Shown here piece by piece: positions 35,288-43,731 of a stretch of DNA of 64,000 bases. Made by a program: the position numbers and the translations under genes. The notes under the pieces were generated by a model. It worked only from the letters and a program-made list of their open reading frames with translations. It ran no database searches and had not been told where the DNA came from. Origin of the DNA: Anaerorhabdus sp964386325 (GTDB lineage Bacteria > Bacillota_I > Bacilli_A > Erysipelotrichales > Erysipelotrichaceae); NCBI GenBank assembly GCA_964386325.1, contig CAYLQY010000001.1, positions 124,001 through 188,000 of the forward strand, given 5' to 3'. Position 1 is the first letter of the stretch, and every line of letters begins with the position of its first letter.

Positions 35288-35992
35288 TCTCCAGGGACGA
35301 ACTTGTTTAGTCCATCCCTGATTTACCCACCAATCACGATCTGTAGGATTCCAAACAGCACTTGCAGAAGATTGCATTTTGCGGAAAATCATGAAAAACA
35401 ATTTGGAACGTAAACCAGTATGTTGCGAGTTTACACCTTTTTTTATTTTTCGGGCAATATTTTTAACTTTACTATCAAGCTCAGTAATTTTATTATCCTT
35501 TAATTCATCTTTGTTAAGTGCATTACATATGAAGGGTAAGTGATATACGGTTGAAATTCCCTGCCATTTTAGTTGTTTGGCAATGGATTTTGTTGTATGG
35601 CCACAAGGTGCACCAGCGGAAGAACAAATTGCAACTCCGATTTTTGTATACATGCTTCCGTGAGGACGATGTGTTACCCAGCGATAAGCAAGATGATCAA
35701 AGAAATTTTTTAATGATCCACTCATTTCAAGTACATAATTTGGTGTATCAATGATAATGACTTCAGATGTTTCTATATCTTGAATAATTGGCTCCATCTT
35801 TTTGAATGAAGGACAAGTATGCTCACCTTTCAAGAAGCAGTTGTTACAGCCATAACAAAAATCAGGTCCATCTATTGGTAAGAAATATTCTTTAACTTCA
35901 TCTTGTTCATTTGTAAGATAATCGAGAACCTTGTGAGTGATAGTATAAGTCATACCATGATGTGATTGACCATGAATAACTGTTATTTTCAT
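35267..35992 (-). CDS. NADPH-dependent FMN reductase-like iron-sulfur flavoprotein
   Basis: 241 residues. It begins MKITVIHGQSHHGMTY (FMN phosphate loop of the flavodoxin fold) and has the CYGCNNCFLKGEHTC cluster seen in Fe-S flavoproteins and the TPNYVLEMSGSLKNFFDH FMN loop. It is the last gene of an operon with a TetR regulator, overlapping it by 4 bp. It may reduce quinones, azo or nitro compounds. The regulator probably senses such a compound. Confidence 0.83.
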   Translation of the reverse strand: MKITVIHGQSHHGMTYTITHKVLDYLTNEQDEVKEYFLPIDGPDFCYGCNNCFLKGEHTCPSFKKMEPIIQDIETSEVIIIDTPNYVLEMSGSLKNFFDHLAYRWVTHRPHGSMYTKIGVAICSSAGAPCGHTTKSIAKQLKWQGISTVYHLPFICNALNKDELKDNKITELDSKVKNIARKIKKGVNSQHTGLRSKLFFMIFRKMQSSASAVWNPTDRDWWVNQGWTKQVRPWRKKSIKE

Positions 35993-36621
35993 TTAGAACT
36001 CTTTCTAAAATACAATGCATTGAATTGTAAAATATGTTGTCTTAAAAGTGAAAGTGCTTCAGCTTCTCTTTGCGGTTCTCGATCACATAGAATTAAAAGT
36101 GTAAAGAGTGGGGCGTAAAAATGAAGAGCCATTACTTTATAATCGAATTGTTGATTTGGTAGTGCTTGCATCAATATGCGAAATAAAGTGCTTTGATAAG
36201 CTAAAGGATCATCAAAATATTGTTTTGAATAAAGAAGTGCTAGACTCTCGTTTTGAAATTGTTCTAGTGTAATCATTTTTCTAAACTTACATACATAATC
36301 ATCATGAAGAAAATATTGAAATAAATCTTGTGCCATTTGAATGAGAAGTCCTTCTTCAATACCATCAAAACTACTTACATCAGCAAGAGCATCGAAACCA
36401 GTCATCTTCATTGAACTCGTTTGAATTTCGTAGCGTCGATCCATTTCTTGAAGTATGGCATCAAAGATACTTTGTTTGCTTGGATAATGCTTATATAGTG
36501 AAGGGGCTTTAATGCTAACGGATTCAGCAATCTGCTCAACACTAACAGCATTGAAACCCTTCTCTGAAAATAAGGTTAATGCATTATCCAAAATTCTTTG
36601 CTTTGTTTGTTTTCTTTCCAT
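35989..36621 (-). CDS. TetR family regulator
   Basis: 210 residues with an N-terminal HTH (KQRILDNALTLFSEKGFNAV and VEQIAESVSIKAPSLYKHYPSKQ) and a helical ligand domain. It lies between the small membrane gene and the flavoprotein gene and is expected to bind the palindrome at 37066-37083. Confidence 0.93.
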   Translation of the reverse strand: MERKQTKQRILDNALTLFSEKGFNAVSVEQIAESVSIKAPSLYKHYPSKQSIFDAILQEMDRRYEIQTSSMKMTGFDALADVSSFDGIEEGLLIQMAQDLFQYFLHDDYVCKFRKMITLEQFQNESLALLYSKQYFDDPLAYQSTLFRILMQALPNQQFDYKVMALHFYAPLFTLLILCDREPQREAEALSLLRQHILQFNALYFRKSSK

Positions 36622-36633
36622 AGTTGTTCTCCT

Positions 36634-37029
36634 TTATAATAATGTTCTTGAAAATTCAATTAAAGCAGTTTTGAAAATAATAATAAATGAAAGAACAAAG
36701 AAAATATATTTTTGAATACTTTCTTTTTTAGTAAAAATTATAGTGACAAAAAGAACTCCAATTAGCAAAGCACAGAAATAAGCTAAAAGTATTTGTGGTG
36801 AATTAAGAGAAAATACACCGACTCCACCTTGCATTGCTAATACATAATCATCACGCATAACGACAAAAATACACAAGAATAGTCCAAGCAAGAATAATAT
36901 GGTATTTATTGTTTTCCATGATTTTATCTTTTTTTGGTTTAAAAGAATTATAGGTATGAAAATAAGTACTCCAAATAACAATAGTGTTGAAATAATAGTT
37001 ATAGAGTCAGAAAAGTAGTATTTAGACAT
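36634..37029 (-). CDS. Small integral membrane protein
   Basis: 131 residues with four membrane segments. The start at 37029 (MSKYYFSDS) has AAGGAG 9 bp upstream; longer starts overlap this site. It is the first gene of the TetR operon. Function is unknown; co-regulation suggests a role in efflux or membrane stress. Confidence 0.65.
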   Translation of the reverse strand: MSKYYFSDSITIISTLLLFGVLIFIPIILLNQKKIKSWKTINTILFLLGLFLCIFVVMRDDYVLAMQGGVGVFSLNSPQILLAYFCALLIGVLFVTIIFTKKESIQKYIFFVLSFIIIFKTALIEFSRTLL

Positions 37030-37060
37030 AATCAACATCTCCTTAGTAATGACTATTATC

Positions 37061-37089
37061 ATTTTAGCTAACAAACATTAGCTTGTCAA
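37061..37089 (-). promoter_or_regulatory. Promoter and TetR operator of the membrane/TetR/flavoprotein operon
   Basis: On the minus strand TTGACA (37089-37084) and TAAAAT (37066-37061) are 17 bp apart. The spacer contains AGCTAA-CAAACA-TTAGCT (6+6 bp inverted repeat, 37066-37083), the expected place for TetR-type repression. Confidence 0.8.
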
Positions 37090-37202
37090 CGTTAATCAGT
37101 TCAGTCTAAATAAATATTTGATAAAATCAAAAAACATTCGTTTTGAGTGAAATCAGGATTATTTGCGGTGTAATGCTATGTTTATTATTTGAAATTTATC
37201 GA

Positions 37203-37251
37203 TTGAAACTAATAGTTGCGTTGTTTCAACGTAAAGTAGGTGGTCGCAACT
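37203..37251 (+). promoter_or_regulatory. Conserved upstream element (copy 2) before an MFS gene
   Basis: Same block as at 33707: TTGAAACT, GTTGCG and GTAAAGT at identical spacing. Here AGTTGCG (37214-37220) pairs perfectly with CGCAACT (37245-37251), and CGTTG-TTT-CAACG forms an inner hairpin. Confidence 0.5.
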
Positions 37252-37295
37252 GAGTAAACTTCGTTAAGATTCTTCTATGAAACGAGGATAAATTT

Positions 37296-38588
37296 ATGGA
37301 AAAAAGAACGTATAAGCAATTGCTGAAGCAGAAGAACTTTATAGCGTATGCATTTGCGAATGTATTAAATAGATTAGGGGATAGTTTAGACAGTATTGCA
37401 TTTATTTGGATCGTATATGCAATTACAAATAATCCAGTTTGGTCAGCAGCAATCTTTGGAATCAATAGGTTACCAACAATTTTACTACAACCATTTCTTG
37501 GTGTTTTTGTTGATAAACTCAACAAGAAATTTGTTTTAATCACTACTGATCTTATTCGTGCAACATGTGTAGGGTTTGTGTTTATTGGTTATTCACAAGG
37601 ATGGTTAAATGTAGCTCACTTAATTATTACAACACTTATTATTTCAACATCGGAAGCATTTCGAATGCCAACTTCATCTGCGATGTTACCCCACTTATTG
37701 AAAACTGAAGATTATGAATATGGAGTATCCTTGAACCAAGGATTACAGGGGACTGTTGAACTTATTGGACTAGGGAGTGTTGGATTCATTATTGGGTTGT
37801 TTGGTATCCATACGGCTTTAGCAATTGATATGGCAGCATTTATTGGATGTAGTATTGTCATGATTTTTGTACGCTACAAACCAATTAAGTTGGTTCATAG
37901 TAATGAGAAACAAAGTTTTTTAACAGAATTCAAGGAAGGCATTAATATCATTAAAGGTAGTAAGATTATTGTTTACATTATTTTACTTGCAGTTATCTTA
38001 AATGCAATTATGACACCGTTTAATGCATTTCAAATACCGCTAATAAAAGAGGTGCTTCACTCAACCGATGAGATGATATCTATTATTGGTATAAGTTTTG
38101 CCTTTGGAAGTATTATTGGATCAATTGCTTTTCCAAAAATTAATGAGCGAATAAATGAATATCAGCTCGTAAAAATTGGAGGATTGTCACTTATTATTAT
38201 TTATCTAGCACCATTAATTATAGGCAGAATAAGTTCGAATGATTATTTAACAGCGATATTGTTATTTATATCACTTACAACGTCAGGATTCCTAATTACG
38301 TTATTGAATACTTACGCAAATATACTTTTAGTTAAAATTGTGGCTCCAAACTTTTTAGGAAGGGTTAATGCAATTCTTATTGCTGCGTGCCAAGCTGCAA
38401 CTCCAATTATGTCATTCATTGCAAGTGGTATAGTTTTATGGATAGGAATAAAGGGAATATTTGTTGGTTGTGTAATTCTTGGGATAATTGCGTATTTTAC
38501 TTTCATGAGTAAGAAAGTTTACAAGAATATGGTACAAGATGAATTTGAAAAATATAACTTAAGGGAGGAATTTGAATATGAAAATTAA
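37296..38588 (+). CDS. MFS exporter, paralogue 3 of 3
   Basis: 430 residues, 12 membrane segments, the most divergent of the three (LDSIAFIWIVYAITNNPVW; GVFVDKLNKKFVL). The start has ACGAGG 9 bp upstream. It overlaps the hydrolase gene downstream by 11 bp, so the two are coupled. Confidence 0.85.
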   Translation: MEKRTYKQLLKQKNFIAYAFANVLNRLGDSLDSIAFIWIVYAITNNPVWSAAIFGINRLPTILLQPFLGVFVDKLNKKFVLITTDLIRATCVGFVFIGYSQGWLNVAHLIITTLIISTSEAFRMPTSSAMLPHLLKTEDYEYGVSLNQGLQGTVELIGLGSVGFIIGLFGIHTALAIDMAAFIGCSIVMIFVRYKPIKLVHSNEKQSFLTEFKEGINIIKGSKIIVYIILLAVILNAIMTPFNAFQIPLIKEVLHSTDEMISIIGISFAFGSIIGSIAFPKINERINEYQLVKIGGLSLIIIYLAPLIIGRISSNDYLTAILLFISLTTSGFLITLLNTYANILLVKIVAPNFLGRVNAILIAACQAATPIMSFIASGIVLWIGIKGIFVGCVILGIIAYFTFMSKKVYKNMVQDEFEKYNLREEFEYEN

Positions 38589-39549
38589 TGAAAAAATAAT
38601 AGTGCATATTAATAATCTTGATCAAGGAATGTTTATACAAACAGATGACATAAATAAACCAGTCCTTTTATTCTTGCATGGAGGACCTGGTCAACCAACG
38701 ATAACAATATGTGATAAATATCCTACAGGATTGGATAAGTTATTTACAGTTTGTTGGTGGGAACAAAGAGGTAGTGGGATAAGCTATGATTCAAAAATGG
38801 ATAAAAAGTTGATGAATGTGCAGCAATTCATTGATGATACATTAGCAGTTACAGAATATTTAAGGAAGCGATTTAAGAAGGATAAGATTTACCTAATGGG
38901 TCACTCATGGGGTTCTGTTTTAGGAATATTAACCGTTCAACAAAATCCGATGGTATTTGAGGCATATATGGGAATCGGACAAGTAACGAATCAAGATCTA
39001 TCTGAGAGGTTAGGATACAATTTTATGTGTAATGCATTCGAGCGGTTGGATGATGAAAAAAATCTAAGAAAATTAAAAAAATTTAAAATAGTTGATGGAA
39101 CACCAATACCAAACTCATATCTTATGACAAGAACAAAAAGTATGACGAAACTTGGAGTTGGAGTAATGCACAAAAAAATATTAATACTAGAAATATCAAC
39201 AATGATCTTATTATCAAGCAGATATACAGTGGTAGAAAAATGTAAATACTTGAAGGGTATGAAATTATCGATGGATAGTTTATTTAGTGAAGTTATGAAC
39301 AAGAACTACATGATAGAAGTACCAAAGTTAGAAATTCCTGTTTATATTTTCCAAGGTAAATATGATTATCAGGTATCTTATCAACTTGCAAAAGAATATG
39401 CAAAGATAATTCAAGCTCCACTGGTAGGATTTTATACTTTTCTAGATTCAGCGCATAGCCCTTGTTTTGAGGAACCAGACAAGATGATAAGAGTCATTAA
39501 AACAGATGTATTGAATAAACAAACAACGTTGGCGGATCAACTTCGGTAA
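38578..39549 (+). CDS. Alpha/beta hydrolase (prolyl-aminopeptidase-like)
   Basis: 323 residues. It has the oxyanion motif LFLHGGPGQPT, the nucleophile elbow GHSWGSVLG, acid in GKYDYQVS and His in SAHSPCFEEP. The HGGPG form and WWEQRGSG are marks of proline iminopeptidase-like peptidases. The start at 38578 has AAGGGAGG 9 bp upstream and lies inside the end of the MFS gene. It may detoxify or trim the exporter's substrate. Confidence 0.8.
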   Translation: MKINEKIIVHINNLDQGMFIQTDDINKPVLLFLHGGPGQPTITICDKYPTGLDKLFTVCWWEQRGSGISYDSKMDKKLMNVQQFIDDTLAVTEYLRKRFKKDKIYLMGHSWGSVLGILTVQQNPMVFEAYMGIGQVTNQDLSERLGYNFMCNAFERLDDEKNLRKLKKFKIVDGTPIPNSYLMTRTKSMTKLGVGVMHKKILILEISTMILLSSRYTVVEKCKYLKGMKLSMDSLFSEVMNKNYMIEVPKLEIPVYIFQGKYDYQVSYQLAKEYAKIIQAPLVGFYTFLDSAHSPCFEEPDKMIRVIKTDVLNKQTTLADQLR

Positions 39550-39734
39550 TTACGTAATAAAAAAGACACTTCAATGATATACCAAAGTGATTGTGTTCTC
39601 ATCAAAGTCTGTATTTTTCAAATAATTAATTACCATTTTTTTCATAGTACTTGCCTAATTAAAGTCTAACATTGATCAAGAGAAACATTAAGAAATAGTT
39701 TGTGAAATTATCTTTTATTCATGATTTATGTTAT

Positions 39735-39780
39735 TTAGCCCAATATATTGCAAGTTAGCCCAAACGTATTGTAGTGATAA
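39735..39780 (+). promoter_or_regulatory. Direct-repeat activator site and promoter
   Basis: TTAGCCCAA occurs at 39735 and again at 39755, a 20-bp period, each followed by ATTG at 13-14 bp. A -10-like TGATAA follows at 39775-39780 and no -35 is visible. Two repeats spaced about two helical turns next to the -10 is the usual layout for LytTR-type response regulators of peptide-signalling systems. Confidence 0.55.
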
Positions 39781-39816
39781 AAAAATAATGTTATCAATTA
39801 ATCAGGAGGTAACATT

Positions 39817-40269
39817 ATGAAAATAAAAAAGCGATTGACCAAGCAGTATATTACTTTGTTAAAAGTGAAAAAAAATATTAACGTAGTAACTTATTGTTTG
39901 TTAACGGTATCATTATTCCTACCTAATTTAAATGCCTTTGCTGAAGAAAGCAAAGAAGAAAATGAAATGAATCAAAGCAGCTTAATTCAACAACGTTGGT
40001 GGCCTGGAAATCCAAATCCTCAACCAGGGACTGAAGATTGGCTATATCAAAATTATTCACCGAATTTAGGATCAAGTGCTTCATCAAGTGTAGCTGAAGA
40101 CTGTTCTTTGTCCGCATTAATAGGAGGTGGTGTTTCTGTTACTAGCAATACGTTAAAAAATTTCATAAGTGGTAAAAAGTATACGCTGGCTATTTTTATC
40201 ACTTATTTTGGTGTTGGATATGCTGAAGGCTACGCAGCCTGCTTAATATACAATGGAATTAAAAATTAA
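39817..40269 (+). CDS. Secreted small protein, bacteriocin-like
   Basis: 150 residues. The signal peptide ends at about residue 42 (LFLPNLNAFA). The mature part has an acidic start, a WWPGNPNPQPG segment, and a Gly/Ser-rich hydrophobic C-terminus with two Cys (DCSLSALIGGGVSV, FGVGYAEGYAACLIYNG). The start has CAGGAGG 8 bp upstream. The size, Gly-rich hydrophobic tail, and small membrane gene overlapping its end by 17 bp resemble bacteriocin-immunity pairs. There is no double-glycine leader. The function is inferred. Confidence 0.55.
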   Translation: MKIKKRLTKQYITLLKVKKNINVVTYCLLTVSLFLPNLNAFAEESKEENEMNQSSLIQQRWWPGNPNPQPGTEDWLYQNYSPNLGSSASSSVAEDCSLSALIGGGVSVTSNTLKNFISGKKYTLAIFITYFGVGYAEGYAACLIYNGIKN

Positions 40270-40444
40270 AAGATTACTAAATTTACTTTATCTAGTATTG
40301 TCAGCAAATCTTGGTACATACATAATGTTTCTATTTTTAGATTTTGAAAGATTCTTTAATGTGGTTTTTCTACTATTTTTAATACTGCCGATTATAATAT
40401 GTTTGATTTTAGATAAAAGAATTAATCTGCTTTTGAATGAATGA
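40253..40444 (+). CDS. Small membrane protein, candidate immunity protein
   Basis: 63 residues with two membrane segments (about 8-26 and 36-53) and Lys-rich ends. It starts inside the end of the preceding secreted-protein gene. Size, topology and coupling suit an immunity protein, but no family is recognised. Confidence 0.5.
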   Translation: MELKIKRLLNLLYLVLSANLGTYIMFLFLDFERFFNVVFLLFLILPIIICLILDKRINLLLNE

Positions 40445-40861
40445 CATAACTAAGATTAAATAGGTTGGTTATGAATTTACATGTAATAAAAATTTTAAAT
40501 AACATGATTCTTAGTTATTAATCTATTGAAAAAAAATCTTTGAAAATAGTTTTAGAAATTTGAATAGCATGTTATTTATCCTTAAGAAACTGTAAACTAG
40601 ACCAACTCTCTTTTAGTTACAAAAATAGCGATATGAAATATGCAAAATTGATACACAGAATGATACTCCCACTGAAGTAGAAAGATGAAATAAATAAAAT
40701 TTCATTAAACTATTGAGGTGGGATTTTATTATGTCTAGAAAAAAAATATACAACAAAACAAATAAAAAACCAAACTGAAATTAATCAGCTTGGTTTAACG
40801 TAAAATTTTATTTACCATGTCTACTTGACAGGGAGTTGTTAACAATGAGTGTCTTTAATTT
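40445..40861. other. Intergenic region before adhE end
   Basis: About 415 bp of AT-rich DNA. It contains the adhE terminator (40767-40796). A 15-codon frame at 40731 with a GAGGTGGG site was seen but is not convincing. No other gene is visible. Confidence 0.45.
40767..40796 (-). terminator. adhE terminator
   Basis: On the minus strand AAACCAAGCTGA and TCAGTTTGGTTT pair (one mismatch) around TTAATT, followed by TTTTT. Confidence 0.75.
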
Positions 40862-43543
40862 TTAGAAACCTTTGTATGCTTGACGCATGATTTCTTTGAT
40901 ATCTTCAACTAATGGAACACGAGGGTTAGCAGGTGAGCATTGGTCTTCGAATGCCAAGTAAGCAAGTTTTTCAAGATTAGCATCAAATGCTTTTTCATCA
41001 ATACCTTGATCTTTGAATGACATTTGGATACCACAATCTTTACCTAAATTACCACAAGCATTTGCATAAGCTTCAACACCTTCAGCTGTTGTCTTGAATT
41101 TTAATCCAAGAAGTCTAGCAAGTTCAGCGTATTTTTCATCAGCTTTGTAGTAGTTATATTTAGGCCAAATACCAGGCTTTTCTGGTTTAGTACCATTGTA
41201 ACGAATTACATGAGGCATTAAGATTGCATTTGCACGTCCATGAGGAACATGGAATTCAGCACCAATCTTATGTGCAATTGAGTGGTTAACACCAAGGAAA
41301 GCATTTGCGAATGCCATACCAGCAATTGTACCAGCATTATGCATTTTTTCACGAGCTTCTGGGTCATTTTTACCATTAGCAACAGCTCTTGGTAAATATT
41401 CAAATACCATCTTAATAGCTTGTAGTGCAAGACCATCAGTGAAGTCGTTAGCAAGTGTACTTACGTAAGCTTCAGTTGCATGTGTTAATACGTCCATACC
41501 AGTATCAGCAGTAATAACAGCTGGAAGACTCATTGTTAATGCAGGGTCAACAATAGCGATTGTAGGTGTTAATGAGTAATCAGCTAATGGATATTTCTTT
41601 CCTTCTTCACGGTCAGTGATAACTGCGAATGGAGTTACTTCTGATCCTGTACCTGAAGTTGTAGGGATACATACTAATTTAGATTTTTTACCTAATTCTG
41701 GATAACGGAATGCACGTTTACGAATATCCATAAATTTTTGTTTTAAGTCATCGAAGTTTACATCTGGTTGTTCATAGAATAACCACATACCTTTAGCAGC
41801 ATCCATACTTGATCCACCACCAATTGCGATGATTGTATCTGGTTTAAATGCTTCCATTAGGCTTAAACCTTTTTTAACTGTTTGAATACTTGGATCTGGT
41901 TCAACATCACAGAATAATTGAACTTGTACTTTATTACGTCTACCTTCTAATTGGTCAGTAACGCGAGTAACATATCCTAAATCAACCATTGAACGGTCAG
42001 TAACGATAAATACTCTTTCAACATCACGCATAGAGTGTAGATATTCGATTGAATCTCTTTCAAAGTAAATTTTAGATGGCACTTTAAACCATTGCATATT
42101 ATTTCTCCTTTTACCAATTTTCTTGATATTCAACAAGTTGATAGCACTTACGTTATCTGATACTGAGTTATGACCATATGATCCACATCCTAAAGTTAAT
42201 GAAGGGATAAATGAGTTATAAACATTACCAATACCACCGAAAGTACTTGGAGAGTTCCAAATAATACGACATGCTTTAATTCTTTCACCGAAACGTTTTG
42301 CAAGGTCACTGTTCATTGTATGAATTGCAGCACTATGTCCAATACCATTGAACATTACCATTGCTTCTGATTTATCTAAACCATCTTCAACTGAAGTTGA
42401 TTTTAAGAATGCTAATACTGGAGAAAGTTTTTCTCTTGTCATTGGTTCATTTGGACCAACTTCTTTACATTCAACACCGATGATGCTTGTTTTAGGATCA
42501 ATAGTGAAACCTGCTTGTTCTGCAATCCATGCAGCAGGACGTCCAACAACAACCGGATTTAATTTTGCAGATGCAACATCTTTAGAATATGCAGTTACAC
42601 CGAACATGAATTTTTCTAATAATTCTTTTTCTTTTTTGTTTGCGAAGTGTACATTATAGCCTTTGAATAATTCAATAGCATCATCGTAAACTTCTTTATC
42701 AATAATAGCAGCTTGTTCAGATGCACAAATCATACCGTTATCGAATGCTTTAGATAAACAAATATCATTAACTGCTTGTCTTAAATCAGCTGTTGTTTCA
42801 ATATAAGCAGGAACGTTACCAGCTCCAACACCTAATGCTGGTTTACCACAAGAGTAAGCTGCTTTAACCATGGCATTACCACCAGTAGCAAGAATTGTAG
42901 CTACATCTGGATGATTCATTAATGCGTTAGTTGCTTCCATGCTTGGATATTCAATCCATTGAATACAATCTTCAGGAGCTCCTGCAGCAATTGCAGCGTC
43001 ATAAATTACTTTAGCTGTTGCAGCAGAACAATTTTGTGCATTTGGATGGAATCCAAAGATAATAGGATTTCTTGTTTTTAATGAAATAAGAGATTTGAAG
43101 ATAGTTGTAGAAGTAGGGTTAGTTACTGGAGTAACACCTGCTACAACTCCTACTGGTTCAGCAATATATGTTAAACCTTGAACTTCATCTTCAGAAATAA
43201 CACCTACAGTTTTAAGGTGACGCATATGATTTACTACATATTCACAAGCGAATAAGTTCTTTGTTGCTTTATCTTCGAAGACTCCACGCTTTGTTTCTTC
43301 AATGGCTAATTTTGCTAAATCACCGTGCTTATCTAGTGCAGCAACAGAACATTTCGCTACGATATAATCAATTTTTTCTTGATCGTAATTTGCATATTTG
43401 TCTAAAGCGACCAATGCTTTTGCGACTTTTTCATTTACTTCAGGAACGTTTGTTTTTCCAACTGTTTCTTGTACTGGAGCAGCTTTCTTAACTTCAGTTA
43501 CTTTTGGTGCAGTTGTTTTCTTTGTAGTTTTTTTAACAGCCAT
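40862..43543 (-). CDS. adhE: Bifunctional acetaldehyde-CoA/alcohol dehydrogenase
   Basis: 893 residues. It reduces acetyl-CoA to ethanol in two steps to recycle NADH in fermentation. The N-terminal aldehyde dehydrogenase half has the active cysteine in NGMICASEQ. The C-terminal iron-dependent alcohol dehydrogenase half has GGGSSMDAAK and the metal-binding histidines in NHSIAHKIGAEFHVPHGRAN (split landmark). A Lys/Ala/Thr-rich extension of about 35 residues (MAVKKTTKKTTAP) precedes the normal start. The ATG has AGGAGG 7 bp upstream. It has its own promoter with Rex-like and cre-like sites. Confidence 0.96.
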   Translation of the reverse strand: MAVKKTTKKTTAPKVTEVKKAAPVQETVGKTNVPEVNEKVAKALVALDKYANYDQEKIDYIVAKCSVAALDKHGDLAKLAIEETKRGVFEDKATKNLFACEYVVNHMRHLKTVGVISEDEVQGLTYIAEPVGVVAGVTPVTNPTSTTIFKSLISLKTRNPIIFGFHPNAQNCSAATAKVIYDAAIAAGAPEDCIQWIEYPSMEATNALMNHPDVATILATGGNAMVKAAYSCGKPALGVGAGNVPAYIETTADLRQAVNDICLSKAFDNGMICASEQAAIIDKEVYDDAIELFKGYNVHFANKKEKELLEKFMFGVTAYSKDVASAKLNPVVVGRPAAWIAEQAGFTIDPKTSIIGVECKEVGPNEPMTREKLSPVLAFLKSTSVEDGLDKSEAMVMFNGIGHSAAIHTMNSDLAKRFGERIKACRIIWNSPSTFGGIGNVYNSFIPSLTLGCGSYGHNSVSDNVSAINLLNIKKIGKRRNNMQWFKVPSKIYFERDSIEYLHSMRDVERVFIVTDRSMVDLGYVTRVTDQLEGRRNKVQVQLFCDVEPDPSIQTVKKGLSLMEAFKPDTIIAIGGGSSMDAAKGMWLFYEQPDVNFDDLKQKFMDIRKRAFRYPELGKKSKLVCIPTTSGTGSEVTPFAVITDREEGKKYPLADYSLTPTIAIVDPALTMSLPAVITADTGMDVLTHATEAYVSTLANDFTDGLALQAIKMVFEYLPRAVANGKNDPEAREKMHNAGTIAGMAFANAFLGVNHSIAHKIGAEFHVPHGRANAILMPHVIRYNGTKPEKPGIWPKYNYYKADEKYAELARLLGLKFKTTAEGVEAYANACGNLGKDCGIQMSFKDQGIDEKAFDANLEKLAYLAFEDQCSPANPRVPLVEDIKEIMRQAYKGF

Positions 43544-43555
43544 AATTTCCTCCTA

Positions 43556-43573
43556 TTGTGAAAGTATTCACTT
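43556..43573. promoter_or_regulatory. Rex-like operator of adhE
   Basis: TTGTGAAAGTATTCACTT matches the Rex consensus TTGTGAANNNNTTCACAA at all but the last two bases. It lies between the -10 box (43586-43591) and the adhE ribosome binding site, where bound Rex would block transcription when NADH is low. Confidence 0.75.
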
Positions 43574-43585
43574 ACTACCGAATGA

Positions 43586-43614
43586 AGTATATCACTAGGA
43601 AAATGCTGTGTAAA
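43586..43614 (-). promoter_or_regulatory. adhE promoter
   Basis: On the minus strand TTTACA (43614-43609) and TATACT (43591-43586) are 17 bp apart. Confidence 0.75.
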
Positions 43615-43637
43615 CAACTAAAGTTAAAAAAATCACA

Positions 43638-43682
43638 AGTAACCGTTTTCATTTTTAAAAAGTTTTTTTGATACCGTTTACA
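43638..43682. promoter_or_regulatory. Two cre-like CcpA sites upstream of the adhE promoter
   Basis: On the minus strand 43651-43638 reads TGAAAACGGTTACT, one base off the cre consensus TGNAANCGNWNNCA. On the plus strand 43669-43682 reads TGATACCGTTTACA, also one base off. Their centres are 31 bp apart and lie upstream of the -35. Confidence 0.55.
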
Positions 43683-43696
43683 TGCCTGAAAAGCAT

Positions 43697-43720
43697 CAAA
43701 AAGACTGCGTTTAAGCAGTC
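43697..43720 (-). terminator. Terminator of the ImmA-repressor operon
   Basis: GACTGC and GCAGTC around TTAAAC, followed on the minus strand by TTTTT. Confidence 0.75.
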
Positions 43721-43731
43721 AGTTGTTTAAG

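Noticed and set aside
40731..40778. 15-codon frame MSRKKIYNKTNKKPN with a GAGGTGGG site
   Set aside because: Too short, low complexity and its end lies in the adhE terminator. A transposase start was considered but nothing follows.
42348..42659. Plus-strand frame inside adhE
   Set aside because: Antisense to a fully conserved enzyme.
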